Shown in pieces: positions 16,208 through 25,208 of a stretch of DNA of 64,000 nt (position 1 is the stretch's first letter; each line of letters begins with the position of its first letter). The notes beneath the pieces were generated by a model, which saw only the letters and a program-made list of their open reading frames with translations, was not told the DNA's origin and searched no databases. The DNA lies in contig NZ_QWLJ01000002.1 in NCBI RefSeq assembly GCF_009917385.1, forward strand, positions 1 through 64,000. The letters run 5' to 3'. The position numbers and the translations under genes are program-made. Source of the DNA: Roseburia sp. 1XD42-34 (lineage in GTDB: Bacteria; Bacillota; Bacilli; Bacillales; Amphibacillaceae).

Positions 16208-16525
16208 ATGAATGAAAGCGAATTTTATGAGGAATTTGAAGTGTTTAGTCGGAAAAGAGATGGGCTGCCATTAGAGCACCGATTTAGTTTAACGGCACCT
16301 AATAAAGAGATGGCTTATCTTTTAGCTAAAGAGAATTTTTTTCGCCGGGAACCGATAAAAGAGCTATGGGTTGTTAAGCGGAAAGATATTAGAATGATGA
16401 ATCAAAAAGAGCGGGAATCATTTAAGCTCTTAGATAATAAAGCATATCGAGAAACAAGAGGCTACACAGATTTGCCAAAGAAGTGGAAGGAGTTCAAAAA
16501 AGAACCGCAAATAGAGGAGGCATAG
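16208..16525 (+). CDS. paaB: 1,2-phenylacetyl-CoA epoxidase subunit B
   Basis: 105 aa. Opens with YEEFEVFSRKRDGLPLEHRF and continues AYLLAKENFFRREP and LWVVKRKDI, the conserved PaaB core. PaaB is a small structural subunit that bridges PaaA-PaaC dimers in the epoxidase complex. ATG 16208 follows GGAGGG. Stop is 3 bases before paaC. Confidence 0.93.
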   Translation: MNESEFYEEFEVFSRKRDGLPLEHRFSLTAPNKEMAYLLAKENFFRREPIKELWVVKRKDIRMMNQKERESFKLLDNKAYRETRGYTDLPKKWKEFKKEPQIEEA

Positions 16526-16528
16526 AAT

Positions 16529-17320
16529 ATGAAGCAGCATGACTATTATTTACGTGAATTATTGTATCAATTAGCAGATGATAATTTTATTCTCGCCTAT
16601 CGCGGATCGGAATGGCTTGGATTAGCACCGCATATTGAAGAAGATGTTGCTTTTTCTTCCATTAATCAAGATATGATGGGGCATGCGGTAATGTATTACA
16701 GCTTACTGGAAGAAATCGGGGCAGGAAATATGGATGATCTATCTCACTCCAGAAAACCACAAAACTTTCGCAATGCCATTTTACTTGAATTAAAAAATGG
16801 TTCAGGCCACTATTTAGAGAATCCTGATTATGATTGGGCTTTTACCGTCACTCGGAATTTTCTCTTTAGTGTTTTCAAACAAGTGCGTTTAGAAGCACTT
16901 ACGCAATCAAGCTATGAACCGCTAAAGCAAACTGCTGTGAAAATATTATCCGAACACTATTATCATTTCATGCATTGGGAAACTTGGTTTATACAGTTAA
17001 TGTCAAGTACCAAGGAAGCGCGTGAGCGGATGGAACAAGCGACTCTACGTTGTTGGAAAGAGTTTGCGGGAGTGATTTCATTAGGCATGTACAGTACGGA
17101 AATGAGTAAGCGTAAATTGATTTGCAGTGAAACTAATTTACGAAAGGTGTGGTTCGATAAAATGGAAAACGTATTTCAAAAGTTGAAGTTCAAGATAGAA
17201 GAACCCCAAGGAATGGAAAGTGGAAATGGACGTAATGGAGAGCATACGGATGATCTAACAGAGGCATTGAAAGTGTTAAATGAAGTATATGGAGGTGACA
17301 AAGAAGCAGTTGCCTGGTAA
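16529..17320 (+). CDS. paaC: 1,2-phenylacetyl-CoA epoxidase, structural subunit C
   Basis: 263 aa; starts 3 bases after paaB behind GAGGAGG. PaaC has the same four-helix fold as PaaA but an incomplete iron site and acts as scaffold. Helical segments such as INQDMMGHAVMYYSLLEE (about 47-64) and SEHYYHFMHWETWFIQL (about 147-163) fit. The tail (GNGRNGEHTDDL) is polar and variable. It works with paaA, paaB and paaD. Confidence 0.93.
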   Translation: MKQHDYYLRELLYQLADDNFILAYRGSEWLGLAPHIEEDVAFSSINQDMMGHAVMYYSLLEEIGAGNMDDLSHSRKPQNFRNAILLELKNGSGHYLENPDYDWAFTVTRNFLFSVFKQVRLEALTQSSYEPLKQTAVKILSEHYYHFMHWETWFIQLMSSTKEARERMEQATLRCWKEFAGVISLGMYSTEMSKRKLICSETNLRKVWFDKMENVFQKLKFKIEEPQGMESGNGRNGEHTDDLTEALKVLNEVYGGDKEAVAW

Positions 17321-17337
17321 CAAAGCTGAGATGAGGG

Positions 17338-17868
17338 ATGATTAAGGTGAAAAATTCACATCTAAAGGATGAAGTACGTTGCGTACTGCAGCAAGTGACA
17401 GATCCAGAAATGCCATTTATTAATATTGTTGAACTAGGGATGCTTGAGGATATAACTATTCAAAATGATGATTTTGTTCAAGTAACGCTATTGCCAACAT
17501 TTAGCGGTTGTCCGGCGTTAGACATGATTAAAGCCGATGTGAAAGAAAAGGTAAAAAAATTATTAAACGAATGGAATAATGACCTTATGATTGACGTTAT
17601 ATTTAGCTTTCATCCTCCGTGGACAACGGATCGAATCAGCGAGGAGGGAAAAGAAAAGTTAAAACGGAATGGAATTTCTCCACCGCCACCACAGTATACT
17701 GCCGGTGAATCTTGGAGAATTGCATGTCCTTATTGTAATTCCATGTACACAACCATGGAGAATATTTTTGGACCAACAGCATGCCGAAGCATTCTTTATT
17801 GTAATCAATGTAAAAATCCATTTGAAGCGATGAAGCCAATCGCAAATTTATCCCGTTCGTTCAACTAA
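17338..17868 (+). CDS. paaD: PaaD-type epoxidase maturation protein
   Basis: 176 aa. N-terminal DUF59/MIP18-like domain with DPEMPFINIVELGML (about 22-36) and TFSGCPALDM, and a C-terminal zinc-ribbon-like region CPYCN ... GPTACRSILYCNQC (about 133-162). PaaD is needed for making active epoxidase and is thought to help build its metal site. Start could be ATG 17338 or GTG 17347; GAGGG spacing favours the second. Follows paaC by 17 bases. Confidence 0.92.
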   Translation: MIKVKNSHLKDEVRCVLQQVTDPEMPFINIVELGMLEDITIQNDDFVQVTLLPTFSGCPALDMIKADVKEKVKKLLNEWNNDLMIDVIFSFHPPWTTDRISEEGKEKLKRNGISPPPPQYTAGESWRIACPYCNSMYTTMENIFGPTACRSILYCNQCKNPFEAMKPIANLSRSFN

Positions 17869-17937
17869 TTATCAGTGAAAGATAAAAGACAACTTTACTG
17901 ATCTAAAATTCAATTTATTCGAAAGGGTGGAAAAATA

Positions 17938-18240
17938 ATGATCAAGTTAATTGCACTTTATAAACAGCCGGAGGACAAGGCTGCTTTTGATGAGCACTAT
18001 CAGAATGTTCATACGCCGATCACAAAGAAGATACCCGGGTTACGTAAGATGGAGGTTACGAAAATTGTTGGTTCGCCGACAGGAGAAAGTAAGTATTATC
18101 TGTTATGCGAAATGTATTACGACGACCATGAATCATTAAAAGTTGCGATGAAAACCAAAGAAGCAAAAGCCTCTGGAAAAGACCTGATGTCGTTTGCAGG
18201 CGACTTGGTTACCATGATGATCGGTGAAGAAGTTGAATAA
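17938..18240 (+). CDS. EthD-family small protein
   Basis: 100 aa with the EthD core: IALYKQPEDKAAFDEHYQNV, HTPITKKIPGL and the ferredoxin-like closing strand. ATG 17938 follows AAAGGGTGG. EthD proteins are dimeric alpha-beta barrels often found beside oxygenases; most have no proven activity. It lies inside the paa operon between paaD and the hydratase genes and overlaps the next gene, so a pathway role (stabiliser or lyase of an unstable intermediate) is plausible but unproven. Confidence 0.8.
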   Translation: MIKLIALYKQPEDKAAFDEHYQNVHTPITKKIPGLRKMEVTKIVGSPTGESKYYLLCEMYYDDHESLKVAMKTKEAKASGKDLMSFAGDLVTMMIGEEVE

Positions 18241-19009
18241 CTATCAATTTATTAAGGCTTGGACTGAAAACGGGATTGGAAAATTAGAGTTGCAACGCCC
18301 GGAAGTTTTAAACGCCATCAACCGATCTATGGTAGTAGAGATTTTAGCTGCTTTACGGGAATTTGATCAATTAGAACAAGTAAACGTTATTGTTCTATCT
18401 GGTGCTGGCAGGTCATTTGCTGCTGGAGCAGACATTAAGGAAATGGCGGAGGAAAATGCGATTTCCATGGAGATAAAAAATCAATTTGCTGACTGGGACA
18501 AAATAGCGTTAACTAAAAAGCCTGTTATAGCAGCTGTTCATGGATTTGCTCTTGGTGGTGGATTTGAGCTTGCATTATGTGCCGATATCGTATTTGCTGC
18601 AGCAAACAGTAAGTTTGGATTTCCAGAAGTTCAACTTGGCGTCATGCCAAGCGCTGGGGGAACTGTAAAATTAACCAAGCTGATGGGAAAAAGAAAGGCA
18701 CTGGAAATTCTTTGGACCGGAAATCAACTTGAAGCAGAAGAAGCAAAGCATTGGGGTATCGTTAATCAGGTTGTTCCAGATGAACTTCTTTTGCAGGAGA
18801 CAATCGCTTTTGCTGAAAGCTTGGTAAAGCAACCTGCTTTATCCCTACGGTTAATCAAAGACACGGTTGAAAAGGCAGAAGACTTGCCTATACATGAAGC
18901 AATGCAATATGAACGAAAAAATTTCTATTTACTTTTTGCTTCAGAGGATCAACAAGAAGGTATGCAGGCTTTTATGGAAAAACGATCACCTCATTTCAAA
19001 GGGAAATAG
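18224..19009 (+). CDS. paaF: Enoyl-CoA hydratase of phenylacetate degradation
   Basis: About 260 aa crotonase. Both catalytic glutamates of crotonase hydratases are present: in FGFPEVQLG (Glu near 142) and in KRKALEIL (near 162). Oxyanion-hole loops AAGADIKEM and HGFALGGGFELAL are intact. In the paa pathway PaaF hydrates 2,3-dehydroadipyl-CoA. GTG 18224 or TTG 18233 are the possible starts; both overlap the EthD gene, with GGTGA suiting the second. The hydratase at 24127 could share or swap roles. Confidence 0.8.
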   Translation: MKKLNNYQFIKAWTENGIGKLELQRPEVLNAINRSMVVEILAALREFDQLEQVNVIVLSGAGRSFAAGADIKEMAEENAISMEIKNQFADWDKIALTKKPVIAAVHGFALGGGFELALCADIVFAAANSKFGFPEVQLGVMPSAGGTVKLTKLMGKRKALEILWTGNQLEAEEAKHWGIVNQVVPDELLLQETIAFAESLVKQPALSLRLIKDTVEKAEDLPIHEAMQYERKNFYLLFASEDQQEGMQAFMEKRSPHFKGK

Positions 19010-19022
19010 GGGGATACGACAA

Positions 19023-19796
19023 ATGTATGAAACGATTCGTTATGAAATAAAGGATCAGGTTGGTTGGCTGACATTAAACCGACCTGAAAAATTGAATGCG
19101 TTTACGAATACAATGAATCAGGAAATCATCGATGTGTTGAAAAAAGTAGAAAATAATCATCAAGTTCGTGTACTTGTTATTACCGGTGCCGGAAAAGCGT
19201 TCTGCTCCGGTGAAGATATAAGCAGCTTACAAGCAGATATGAACTTGGGAGAAATTATTAAATCTCGCTATAAGCCAATGATGGAGAAGCTTGCACAAGT
19301 AGAAAAGCCGGTTGTAGCCTCTGTAAACGGTGCTGCAGCAGGTGCCGGGTTTAGTCTGGCACTTGCATGTGACTTTCGAATCGCATCAGAAAAGGCTTCC
19401 TTTATGGAGGCATTTATCCATATCGGTTTGATTCCTGATTCCGGAAATTTATATTATCTGCCACGGATTGTCGGTCTAGCCAAGGCACTGGAGTTAGCCA
19501 TTTTAGGAGAGAAGCTACAGGCTAATGAAGCGAAAAGGCTTGGTATGGTGACAAAAGTTGTCAAGCCTAATGAATTAGAAAAAGAAACAGCTGCTTTTGC
19601 TGAACGGTTAGCTAATATGCCAACAAAAGCTATTGGCTTAATTAAACGCTACATGCAAAAAAGCTTTGAAACGAATCTAAGTAACATGCTGGATTATGAA
19701 GCTTACGGACAGGAGATTGCCGGGGAAACAGAAGACTATGTGGAAGGGGTTCAGGCATTTCTTGCAAAACGTTCCCCTGAATATAAAGGATATTAA
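19023..19796 (+). CDS. paaG: Ring 1,2-epoxyphenylacetyl-CoA isomerase-like crotonase
   Basis: 257 aa from ATG 19023, behind GGGGGA; an open extension to 18867 overlaps the previous gene and is not used. The first hydratase Glu is missing (FMEAFIHIG) and the loop reads GLIPDSGN, placing an Asp where PaaG has its catalytic Asp. These marks favour PaaG, which isomerises the epoxide to oxepin-CoA and shifts double bonds later in the pathway. Usual crotonase loops GEDISSL and AAAGAGFSLALACDF are present. 13 bases after the previous stop. Confidence 0.85.
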   Translation: MYETIRYEIKDQVGWLTLNRPEKLNAFTNTMNQEIIDVLKKVENNHQVRVLVITGAGKAFCSGEDISSLQADMNLGEIIKSRYKPMMEKLAQVEKPVVASVNGAAAGAGFSLALACDFRIASEKASFMEAFIHIGLIPDSGNLYYLPRIVGLAKALELAILGEKLQANEAKRLGMVTKVVKPNELEKETAAFAERLANMPTKAIGLIKRYMQKSFETNLSNMLDYEAYGQEIAGETEDYVEGVQAFLAKRSPEYKGY

Positions 19797-19814
19797 ACAA
19801 AAGGAGAGATGAAT

Positions 19815-21332
19815 ATGGTAAAAACACATGAAAAACCGATATTTATAAAAGAGGTAAAACGTGATATGTACCAAATGGTCATTAACGGAAAGCCAGCTAA
19901 TGCCAAATCAGGCGAGATGATGACTGTTTATAATCCTGCAACAGGTAAGCCAATTGCGGAAGTGCCAAAAGCTGATCGGGAGGATGTAGACATAGCTGTG
20001 GAAGCGGCTCGAACTGCTTTTGATCATGGAAAATGGAAGCGTTATCCAGTCGGTAAGCGCGCTCGTGTATTAAATAAAATTGCCTCTATTATGCGAGGAC
20101 GATTTCATGAATTAGTTGAGGTGGAAATTATCAATAGTGGTAAAACACGATCCGCAGCTCAAGGTCAGGTTATGCAGGCAATTGAGAATTTTGAATTTTA
20201 TGCGGGCGCAATTGTAGGGCATCGCGGTGATGTAAATAATGTGCCGGGACAGTTTTTTAATTATACACAGAAGGAGCCTACTGGTGTAGCAGCACAGATT
20301 ATACCTTGGAATTACCCACTGATGATGGCGGCGTGGAAAATAGCACCTGCGATTGCTGTAGGCTGTTCGGTCGTGCTAAAACCAGCTAGTTTAACACCAA
20401 TTACTGCTATTTTGTTAGCAGAAATTTGTACAGAAGCGGGTGTACCGGATGGCGTCGTCAATGTGGTGACTGGACCGGGTACAACGATTGGTGCTTACTT
20501 AACGGAGCATGAGGCAATTGATAAGGTCGCCTTTACTGGAGAGACGAGTACGGGTAAAGATATTATGGCAAAAGCTTCGGAAACTTTAAAACGGGTAACG
20601 TTGGAATTAGGCGGAAAGTCTCCTAACATCGTGTTCCCGGATGCAGATATGGATGCTGCTGTTAACGGATCGATCTTTGGTATCTTCTATAATACGGGTC
20701 AATCGTGTGAAGCGAGATCGCGGTTATTTATCCATGATAGTATTTACGATGAATTTATGGAAAGCTTTCTTGCCAAGACCAGTCAATTAATTATTGAAGA
20801 CCCATTGTCAGAGAAGTCTCATGTTGGAGCGATTATTAATCAAACACAGCTGGAAAAAATTCATAGCTATGTAGAAGAAGCAAAAAAAGAAGGAGCAACC
20901 GTCGTAGCTGGCGGACACCCTTTAAAAGTAGAAGGATTTGAAGATGGTTATTGGTATGCACCAACGATTATTACAGGGGTAACCAACGATATGAAAATTG
21001 CTCAAGAGGAAGTATTTGGTCCCGTCGTCGTAGTCATGACATTTACCGATGAAAAAGAAGTTATCCAGCTAGCTAATGATACGAGATATGGTCTTGCGGC
21101 TGCTATTTGGGCAAAAGACCAAGGCTTAATTAAGCGAGTAACAGATGGACTAAAGGCAGGTGTTGTCATGGTAAATTGTCCATTCTCTGCTTTTCCGGGA
21201 ACGCCTTTTGGCGGATATAAAGAGTCCGGTTTTGGCCGTGAACTAGGTATTGAAACTCTTGATCTGTATACTGAAACAAAAAGTGTCCTTTCCTATGCAG
21301 GAAGAAAGCCACTTAATCCATTTAACTTATAA
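19815..21332 (+). CDS. Aldehyde dehydrogenase of the paa operon (stand-alone PaaZ-type function)
   Basis: 505 aa from ATG 19815; GGAG at 19803-19806 is 8 bases before it. Classical NAD(P) aldehyde dehydrogenase: cofactor region IIPWNYPLMMAAWK, catalytic Glu in LELGGKSPN (near 265) and nucleophile Cys in NTGQSCEARS (near 300). In Escherichia coli the PaaZ protein fuses an aldehyde dehydrogenase to a MaoC-like hydrolase that opens oxepin-CoA. No MaoC domain is present here or elsewhere in the window, so ring opening must use a crotonase or an enzyme coded elsewhere. A strong terminator follows. Confidence 0.88.
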   Translation: MVKTHEKPIFIKEVKRDMYQMVINGKPANAKSGEMMTVYNPATGKPIAEVPKADREDVDIAVEAARTAFDHGKWKRYPVGKRARVLNKIASIMRGRFHELVEVEIINSGKTRSAAQGQVMQAIENFEFYAGAIVGHRGDVNNVPGQFFNYTQKEPTGVAAQIIPWNYPLMMAAWKIAPAIAVGCSVVLKPASLTPITAILLAEICTEAGVPDGVVNVVTGPGTTIGAYLTEHEAIDKVAFTGETSTGKDIMAKASETLKRVTLELGGKSPNIVFPDADMDAAVNGSIFGIFYNTGQSCEARSRLFIHDSIYDEFMESFLAKTSQLIIEDPLSEKSHVGAIINQTQLEKIHSYVEEAKKEGATVVAGGHPLKVEGFEDGYWYAPTIITGVTNDMKIAQEEVFGPVVVVMTFTDEKEVIQLANDTRYGLAAAIWAKDQGLIKRVTDGLKAGVVMVNCPFSAFPGTPFGGYKESGFGRELGIETLDLYTETKSVLSYAGRKPLNPFNL

Positions 21333-21393
21333 GAAAAACGGCTAACCTCAAATACGAAGATCCTTGCACTCTTAGAGAGATATTGGTCAGATA

Positions 21394-21435
21394 AAAGCGA
21401 ACGAATATCCACTTATGGAAAAAGTTCGCTTTTTA
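21394..21435 (+). terminator. Terminator of the first paa operon
   Basis: AAAGCGAAC (21394-21402) pairs with GTTCGCTTT (21424-21432), followed by TT. Confidence 0.75.
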
Positions 21436-21557
21436 CCCTTATCGAGTACCATTCCATAAGAGGGTGGGAGTGGCTTATTTTTCATCTTATATTCATTCAC
21501 TGTAATAATTGAAATTAAAACATTCGGACGAGTTAAAGTAAATCTTACACTAGCACA

Positions 21558-21790
21558 AGAACAAAGGCTCGGGGCGCCCGTTTAGCAACGTAGCTACTGG
21601 AGCGAAGCAACTAAAGTTTTAGGAATCATGCTCCTGCAACAGGAGTATGCCGACGTCGGGCGGCAAGCCTGTTTTTAGTCGGCCTTCCTCTTAACCACGA
21701 ACCAATGATGACTTATCGTAGGGCGATTCGTGAAGTCGCCTAGTTGCTGGGCTCATGCGCCGGACGTGGCTTATTCGGTTATTTCTTTAT
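21558..21790 (-). repeat. Repeat family R1, copy 3 (reverse orientation)
   Basis: Reads AGAACAAAGGCTCGGGGCGC at the left and ends CGCCGGACGTGGCTTATTC; all internal blocks are present in reverse order, including CTCCTGCAACAGGAG. It is the only full-length copy in this orientation. It lies between the two paa operons. Bases 21790-22051 beyond it show no clear gene or promoter. Confidence 0.85.
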
Positions 21791-22051
21791 CTCCAAGCAC
21801 CTAATTTTATACTTCTTATCTTTAAAAAAGCCTAAAGTAATACTGCATTTTTTTAAGAAGTAGCACTCTTAACCGCCCCTACTTATGTCTTAATTTAATG
21901 GGAATAGTTTACAATTGAACGATGAAATGACTGTTCATTTCTACCCACTTTTTAACGTTCCTTTTAGAGGAAAACATTGGGTCAGCTGATATTCGATACG
22001 AGCAAAAAATGTTCATGAGTTAGAAAAGAATAGAGAAAGGGGATTTTCCAG

Positions 22052-22915
22052 ATGAGTGATTGTTTAGTCGTCGTTGGAGCGGGAGTAATGGGGCGGGGAA
22101 TTGCTTATGTCGCTTCATTAGGTGGTTATTTTGTAAAACTTGTTGATAGGAAACAGGAAATACTGGAGCAAGCAAAAGCAGAAATTAACAAGCTTTATGA
22201 GAAAGGAATCTTACGTGGGAAGGTAACGGAAGCAAAGGCAAATGAGGGAAAGGCTAATATTTGTTATGAAACAAAGTTGGAAACAGCAGTAAAAGATGCC
22301 ACGATTGTTATTGAGGCAGTTCCTGAAGTGAAAGAAATAAAAAGGGAAATATTTGAAAAAATTGATCGTGCTGCACCAAGGGACTGTGTGTTTGCTACAA
22401 ATACATCGACTATGAGCCCAACGGAAATAGCTTCATATACAACCAAATCTGATTTAGTCATTGCTATGCATTTTTTTAATCCAGTTCATAAAATGCCACT
22501 GATTGAAATTATACGTGGCTTGGAAACAAGTGATGAGACAGCTGAATTCGCTGAAATAGTTGCTCGGAAAATGGGAAAAGAAACAGTGACCATCCATGAA
22601 TTTCCTGGATTTGTAACAAGCCGTATTAGCTGTTTAGTTGGAAATGAAGCATTTTATATGTTACAGGAAGGACTGGGAACTCCGGAGGAAATTGATAAAG
22701 CTATTAAACTGGGATTAAATTATCCGATGGGACCGTTTGAGTTGGGAGATTTAGTCGGCTTGGATACAAGACTTCATAATCTCCGCTATTTACATCAAAC
22801 ATTAGGTGATAAATATCGTCCCGCACCACTTCTAGAACAATATGTAAAAGCTGGGAGATTAGGACGGAAAACAGGGAAGGGCATTTACAACTATGAAGGA
22901 GAGGGAGATGGATGA
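22052..22915 (+). CDS. paaH: 3-hydroxyacyl-CoA dehydrogenase
   Basis: 287 aa, NAD loop [12 protein letters not shown] (about residues 6-17), catalytic His in [15 protein letters not shown] (about 140) and the C-terminal helix [12 protein letters not shown]. It oxidises 3-hydroxyadipyl-CoA to 3-oxoadipyl-CoA in the paa pathway, but the family is equally used for 3-hydroxybutyryl-CoA. ATG 22052 follows AAAGGGG. The stop overlaps the thiolase start by 4 bases (ATGA). Confidence 0.87.
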   Translation: MSDCLVVVGAGVMGRGIAYVASLGGYFVKLVDRKQEILEQAKAEINKLYEKGILRGKVTEAKANEGKANICYETKLETAVKDATIVIEAVPEVKEIKREIFEKIDRAAPRDCVFATNTSTMSPTEIASYTTKSDLVIAMHFFNPVHKMPLIEIIRGLETSDETAEFAEIVARKMGKETVTIHEFPGFVTSRISCLVGNEAFYMLQEGLGTPEEIDKAIKLGLNYPMGPFELGDLVGLDTRLHNLRYLHQTLGDKYRPAPLLEQYVKAGRLGRKTGKGIYNYEGEGDG

Positions 22916-24108
22916 AAGAAGTTGTCATTGTTGACGCAGTCAGAACCCCAATCGGCCGATATAATGGTTCTTTAAAATTTGTACGTCCGGATGATTTAGC
23001 GAAATCGGTAATAAAAGAGATCATAGATAGACAGCCAAAACTTCCGATAGAAGCAATTGAAGAAGTCATTATTGGAAATGCTAATGGTGCAGGAGAAGAA
23101 AATAGAAATGTCGCTCGCATGGCTGCACTACTTGCTGGACTTCCTGTTCATGTAACCGGAACAACAGTGAATCGCCTTTGCGGCTCAGGTTTGGATGCAG
23201 TTAACATGGCCGCACGAGCGATTATGGTTGGGGATGGGGACATTTATATAGCTGGAGGAACAGAGAGCATGACAAGAGCTCCATTTGTTCTTTCCAAACC
23301 TGAATTGGGATTTTCACGAGGGAGTAAGACATTAATGGACACTACCATTGGCTGGCGTTTCATAAATCCAAAGCTGGAAGCAATGTATGGTGCTGATTCC
23401 ATGCCGCAAACTGCAGAAAATGTAGCAAAACGATTTCATATAACGAGGGAGGAACAAGATGATTTTGCCTACAATAGTCAAATGAAGGCGAAAAAGGCAT
23501 TAAAAGCGGGAAGGTTTAGCGATGAACTCATTCCGGTTACCTATACGCTCAAAGGGGAGGAAATTACGGTTGATAAAGATGAGCATCCACGTCCAACAAC
23601 AACCCGTGAAAAATTAGCCAGCTTAAAACCATTATTTACAGAAGGAACGGTTACAGCGGGTAATGCATCAGGAATAAATGATGGAGCATCGGCATTGTTA
23701 TTAATGAGTAAAGAAAAAGCGGAACAATTAGGTGTCGAGCCTATGGTACGCTACATAGCGAGTGGAACTGCCGGACTTGAACCTGCCATCATGGGACTTG
23801 GACCTATTGAAGCAACTAAAAAGGCATTGCAACGAGCCAATTTAGAAGGACCAGAGCTTGAATTAGTTGAATTAAATGAAGCCTTTGCATCACAGGCACT
23901 TGCATGTATAACACAACTTGAGTTGAATCCCGATATCGTAAATGTAAATGGAGGAGCGATCGCATTTGGTCATCCACTAGGAGCAAGCGGATCGAGAATC
24001 CTCACGACATTAGTGCATGAAATGTGCCGCAGAAATGCTAAATATGGTCTTGCCACGATGTGTATCGGTGTAGGCCAAGGGATTGCAACGATTGTTGAAA
24101 AGATGTAA
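22912..24108 (+). CDS. paaJ: Thiolase (3-oxoadipyl-CoA/acetyl-CoA acyltransferase)
   Basis: 398 aa. The three thiolase signatures are intact: Cys in [13 protein letters not shown] (about 89), His in [14 protein letters not shown] (about 350) and Cys in MCIGVGQG (about 385). It cleaves 3-oxoadipyl-CoA with CoA to succinyl-CoA and acetyl-CoA, the last step of phenylacetate catabolism. Coupled to paaH by a 4-base overlap. A general beta-ketothiolase would look alike; the context gives the assignment. Confidence 0.88.
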   Translation: MKEVVIVDAVRTPIGRYNGSLKFVRPDDLAKSVIKEIIDRQPKLPIEAIEEVIIGNANGAGEENRNVARMAALLAGLPVHVTGTTVNRLCGSGLDAVNMAARAIMVGDGDIYIAGGTESMTRAPFVLSKPELGFSRGSKTLMDTTIGWRFINPKLEAMYGADSMPQTAENVAKRFHITREEQDDFAYNSQMKAKKALKAGRFSDELIPVTYTLKGEEITVDKDEHPRPTTTREKLASLKPLFTEGTVTAGNASGINDGASALLLMSKEKAEQLGVEPMVRYIASGTAGLEPAIMGLGPIEATKKALQRANLEGPELELVELNEAFASQALACITQLELNPDIVNVNGGAIAFGHPLGASGSRILTTLVHEMCRRNAKYGLATMCIGVGQGIATIVEKM

Positions 24109-24126
24109 ATGGTGAGGAGTGTAGCA

Positions 24127-24903
24127 ATGAGTCATGTTTTATTGGAAAAGAAGGAACGAATTGCCTATATTACAATGAATAGACCCGAAATATTGAACTG
24201 TTTTAATTACTGTACATTGCTAGAGTTAGAGAAAGTGATAGAAGATTTATCGATCGATCAGGAAATACGGATTGTAGTTATTACAGGGAGCGGTAACAAA
24301 GCCTTTAGCGCAGGAGCGGACTTAAAAGAACGCCGACATTTAGGAAAGAAAGAAGTAATCCGGAATGTAAAAAAGATTAGTTCTGTGTTTGAACAGGTTG
24401 CAAACTTACCTCAACCGACGATTGCATTAATAAATGGATATGCATTTGGTGGCGGATTCGAGCTTGCGCTAGCTTGTGACTTTCGTATATCCGTCTCTTA
24501 TGCGACAATGGGATTAACGGAAACAAGTATGGGAATTATTCCTGGTGCTGGTGGTACGCAGCGACTCCCAAGGTTAATCGGACAGGCGAGAGCAATGGAG
24601 ATGATTTTAACTGCGAAACGAATATCTGCGGAGGAAGCTTTTGCGTATGGTCTCGTTAACAAGGTGGTAGAGCCGCAAGAACTTTTTGAAAGCTGTGAAT
24701 TATTTGCTGAAACGATGATGAACAATGCTCCAATTGCAGTTCAGCAAGCAAAATTTGCGATTCAAAATGGGATGAACACGGATTTGAACACTGGGATGAA
24801 ACTAGAAGAGAATGCATACCGACTGACGATTCCAACAAAAGATCGTATAGAAGCACTTGCAGCATTTAATGAAAAAAGACCTCCCCAATTCATTGGTGAA
24901 TAA
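24127..24903 (+). CDS. Enoyl-CoA hydratase/isomerase family protein
   Basis: 258 aa from ATG 24127 behind GGTGAGGAG; the ATG at 24109 coincides with the thiolase stop region. Both crotonase glutamates are present (MGLTETSMGIIPGAGG and ARAMEMI), so hydratase activity is expected. Oxyanion loops FSAGADLKER and GYAFGGGFELALACDF are intact. Third crotonase of the cluster; it may be the second hydratase, or supply the missing oxepin-CoA opening step, which is a guess. Confidence 0.85.
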   Translation: MSHVLLEKKERIAYITMNRPEILNCFNYCTLLELEKVIEDLSIDQEIRIVVITGSGNKAFSAGADLKERRHLGKKEVIRNVKKISSVFEQVANLPQPTIALINGYAFGGGFELALACDFRISVSYATMGLTETSMGIIPGAGGTQRLPRLIGQARAMEMILTAKRISAEEAFAYGLVNKVVEPQELFESCELFAETMMNNAPIAVQQAKFAIQNGMNTDLNTGMKLEENAYRLTIPTKDRIEALAAFNEKRPPQFIGE

Positions 24904-25009
24904 TATGTATGGTTGCATGGAAAGCGATTTCGGTTTTACTTGCTGCATATATTTTATAAAATAATTTGGAGGTTCTTATAATAGGTTAACATTGGCTCCA
25001 ATTCAGAGA

Positions 25010-25112
25010 GTCTGACTAAACAGCGGGCTTGCCGCTCAGACATACTCCTCTGTTATAGGGGTGAATTTCCTTTACCTATCAGAAGTTCTACCGTTTGTAT
25101 GCTGCTAACTGG
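25010..25112 (+). repeat. Repeat family R1, decayed partial copy
   Basis: Keeps CTGACTAAACAGCGGGCTTG, CCGCTCAGACATACTCCTCT and a diverged 3' part; the first half is lost. It lies between the paaH operon and paaX. Confidence 0.65.
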
Positions 25113-25208
25113 GTATTTATGTTTTTTCATTTCATGGAACGTGTTCATTCTCTTAAAGATCGTTACACAGCAAAAAATAGATGAAGGAACAGAAAAAGGA
25201 TGATCAAC

